Assembly: GCA_963933195.1 (NCBI GenBank)
Contig: CAWVUS010000304.1
Location: 1 to 6,207, forward strand
Length of the DNA stretch: 6,207 nucleotides
Direction: 5' to 3'
DNA from: UBA8437 sp963933195
GTDB taxonomy: Bacteria > Planctomycetota > Planctomycetia > Planctomycetales > Planctomycetaceae
Part shown: piece after piece, positions 5,339 through 6,207 of the stretch
Position numbering within the stretch: position 1 is the stretch's first letter
How the letters are laid out: every line of letters begins with the position of its first letter
Notes under the pieces: generated by a model
What the model saw: the letters and a program-made list of their open reading frames with translations, nothing else
Databases searched by the model: none
Told to the model about the DNA's origin: nothing
Program-made: the position numbers and the translations under genes

Positions 5339-6207
5339 TATTTTGCACCAAAGCACAGGAGACGCGCCTGGCTACCTTCCGATCCGATCAACAACCGGCC
5401 GGCAGCCACCGACGGAGCGGCGTTGAAATCCGATTTCCCACGATGTTTCCAAACCTCTTTGCCGGTCTCAAGGTCAATCGCATAAACGTGTTTGTCGGCT
5501 GATCCAAAATACACTCGCTTTCCGGCAATCACCGGAGAGCTGTTCACCTGCGCACGAGTCTGGAACACCCACAGCCGTTTGCCTGTCTTCCGATCGATGC
5601 AGTGCACTCGCTTGTCCTGACTCCCCACAACGATTCGGTCACCAAGAATTGCTGCCGAGGCATGATACGGCTGCATTTTTTGAGGATCACTATACCGCCA
5701 AACCACCTCTTGCTTTTTCCAATTGACCGCAAGGAATTCGCCGTCGTGAGTACCAACATACAGTAGATCTCCGACAACTGCCGGGGACGCAATCATGAAG
5801 CTGCCCAGCGCCATGTCGTATTCCTGCTTCCCCGTGTCGATATTGATCATTCTCAGGTGTTGGTCACATCCAGTCACGAAAGTGTATTTCCCCGCGATTG
5901 CCGGTGACCCATTAATGCGATCTGCCGTCTCGAACGACCAGACTTTCTTCCCCGTGCGAATGTCCAGGCAGTACAGATTTGCGTCATACGATCCAAAAAT
6001 CACCCGTGTCCCGACAACGGCCGCCGAACTGTTGATTTCCGCCTGCGTCCGAAACAGCCATCGTTTTTTTCCGGTCTTACGATCGACAGCATGAAACACG
6101 CCATCTTCATCACCAACGTAAACAGTGTCTGCCGCTACCGTTGGTGCCGACGGAAAGCCCGGAATAAACGTATCGGGTTCCGGCTTGGCCGCTGAAAGAT
6201 ATTTCCA
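5338..6207 (-). CDS. PQQ-like beta-propeller repeat protein, 5' end cut by window
   Basis: The visible 289 residues are the C-terminal part of a beta-propeller made of PQQ-type (BamB-like) repeats. The frame is open to the window edge on the right, so the true start lies outside; an internal GTG at 6099 is not a start. About six blades of roughly 40 residues are visible, each with the pattern V-x-x-G-S-x-D-x-x-x-x-x-x-D-x-x-T-G-K-x-x-W. Examples are D-R-K-T-G-K-K-R-W, D-I-R-T-G-K-K-V-W, D-R-K-T-G-K-R-L-W and D-L-E-T-G-K-E-V-W. A seventh, closing half-repeat ends in L-L-C-F-G-A-K. The fourth blade is degenerate (N-W-K-K-Q-E-V-V-W). Proteins of this kind are usually exported and act as scaffolds or, with a real PQQ site, as dehydrogenases. 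No dehydrogenase catalytic motif is seen, so a binding or scaffold role is more likely. The signal peptide would lie outside the window. Its TAA overlaps the ATG of the radical SAM gene, tying it to the operon. Confidence 0.92.
   Translation of the reverse strand, partial: WKYLSAAKPEPDTFIPGFPSAPTVAADTVYVGDEDGVFHAVDRKTGKKRWLFRTQAEINSSAAVVGTRVIFGSYDANLYCLDIRTGKKVWSFETADRINGSPAIAGKYTFVTGCDQHLRMINIDTGKQEYDMALGSFMIASPAVVGDLLYVGTHDGEFLAVNWKKQEVVWRYSDPQKMQPYHASAAILGDRIVVGSQDKRVHCIDRKTGKRLWVFQTRAQVNSSPVIAGKRVYFGSADKHVYAIDLETGKEVWKHRGKSDFNAAPSVAAGRLLIGSEGSQARLLCFGAK

Noticed and set aside
5339..5356. GTG at 5356 as an upstream start for the radical SAM gene
   Set aside because: It would overlap the propeller gene by 19 bases and add six residues without similarity. 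The TAATG arrangement at 5338 is a standard coupled start.
5400..6207. Repeated short DNA patterns that might suggest a tandem repeat or CRISPR-like array
   Set aside because: They come from repeated protein blades (D-x-x-T-G-K-x-x-W) with diverged DNA; there are no identical direct repeats or spacers.

Overview
The window is a compact stretch of seven genes, all on the minus strand, so transcription runs from right (6207) to left (1). There is no intergenic gap longer than about 25 bases. Most junctions are overlaps of stop and start codons, which points to one operon. Both outermost genes are cut by the window edges. The style fits a planctomycete: a moderately GC-rich sequence, a PQQ-type beta-propeller with many 'D-x-x-T-G-K-x-x-W' repeats, and a two-gene sodium symporter unit. 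That assignment rests on gene style only and is moderate in confidence; no rRNA or other phylogenetic marker is present.

In transcription order the genes are: (1) the C-terminal 289 residues of a PQQ-like beta-propeller repeat protein; (2) a HemN/HemW-like radical SAM enzyme with a CxxxCxxC cluster motif but without HemN's fourth cysteine; (3) a 180-residue protein of the chorismate pyruvate-lyase (UbiC/DUF98) type; (4) an FAD-dependent enzyme with both signature motifs of flavin-dependent halogenases (WxWxIP and FxxPxxSxG); (5) a 92-residue two-helix membrane protein resembling the small subunits that accompany some sodium symporters; (6) a 516-residue sodium:solute symporter (SSS family); (7) the N-terminal 109 residues of a 4-hydroxybenzoyl-CoA-type hotdog thioesterase.

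Together genes 2-4 look like the core of a specialised aromatic pathway. A chorismate lyase would release 4-hydroxybenzoate (or a related hydroxybenzoate), a flavin enzyme would halogenate or oxidise the ring or a product carrying it, and a radical SAM enzyme would add an unusual modification. The symporter pair could move an organic acid and the thioesterase could release an acyl-CoA or acyl-carrier-protein intermediate. This combined role is inference. The individual family calls are well supported by motifs. No RNA genes, mobile elements, CRISPR arrays, clear promoters or terminators were seen.
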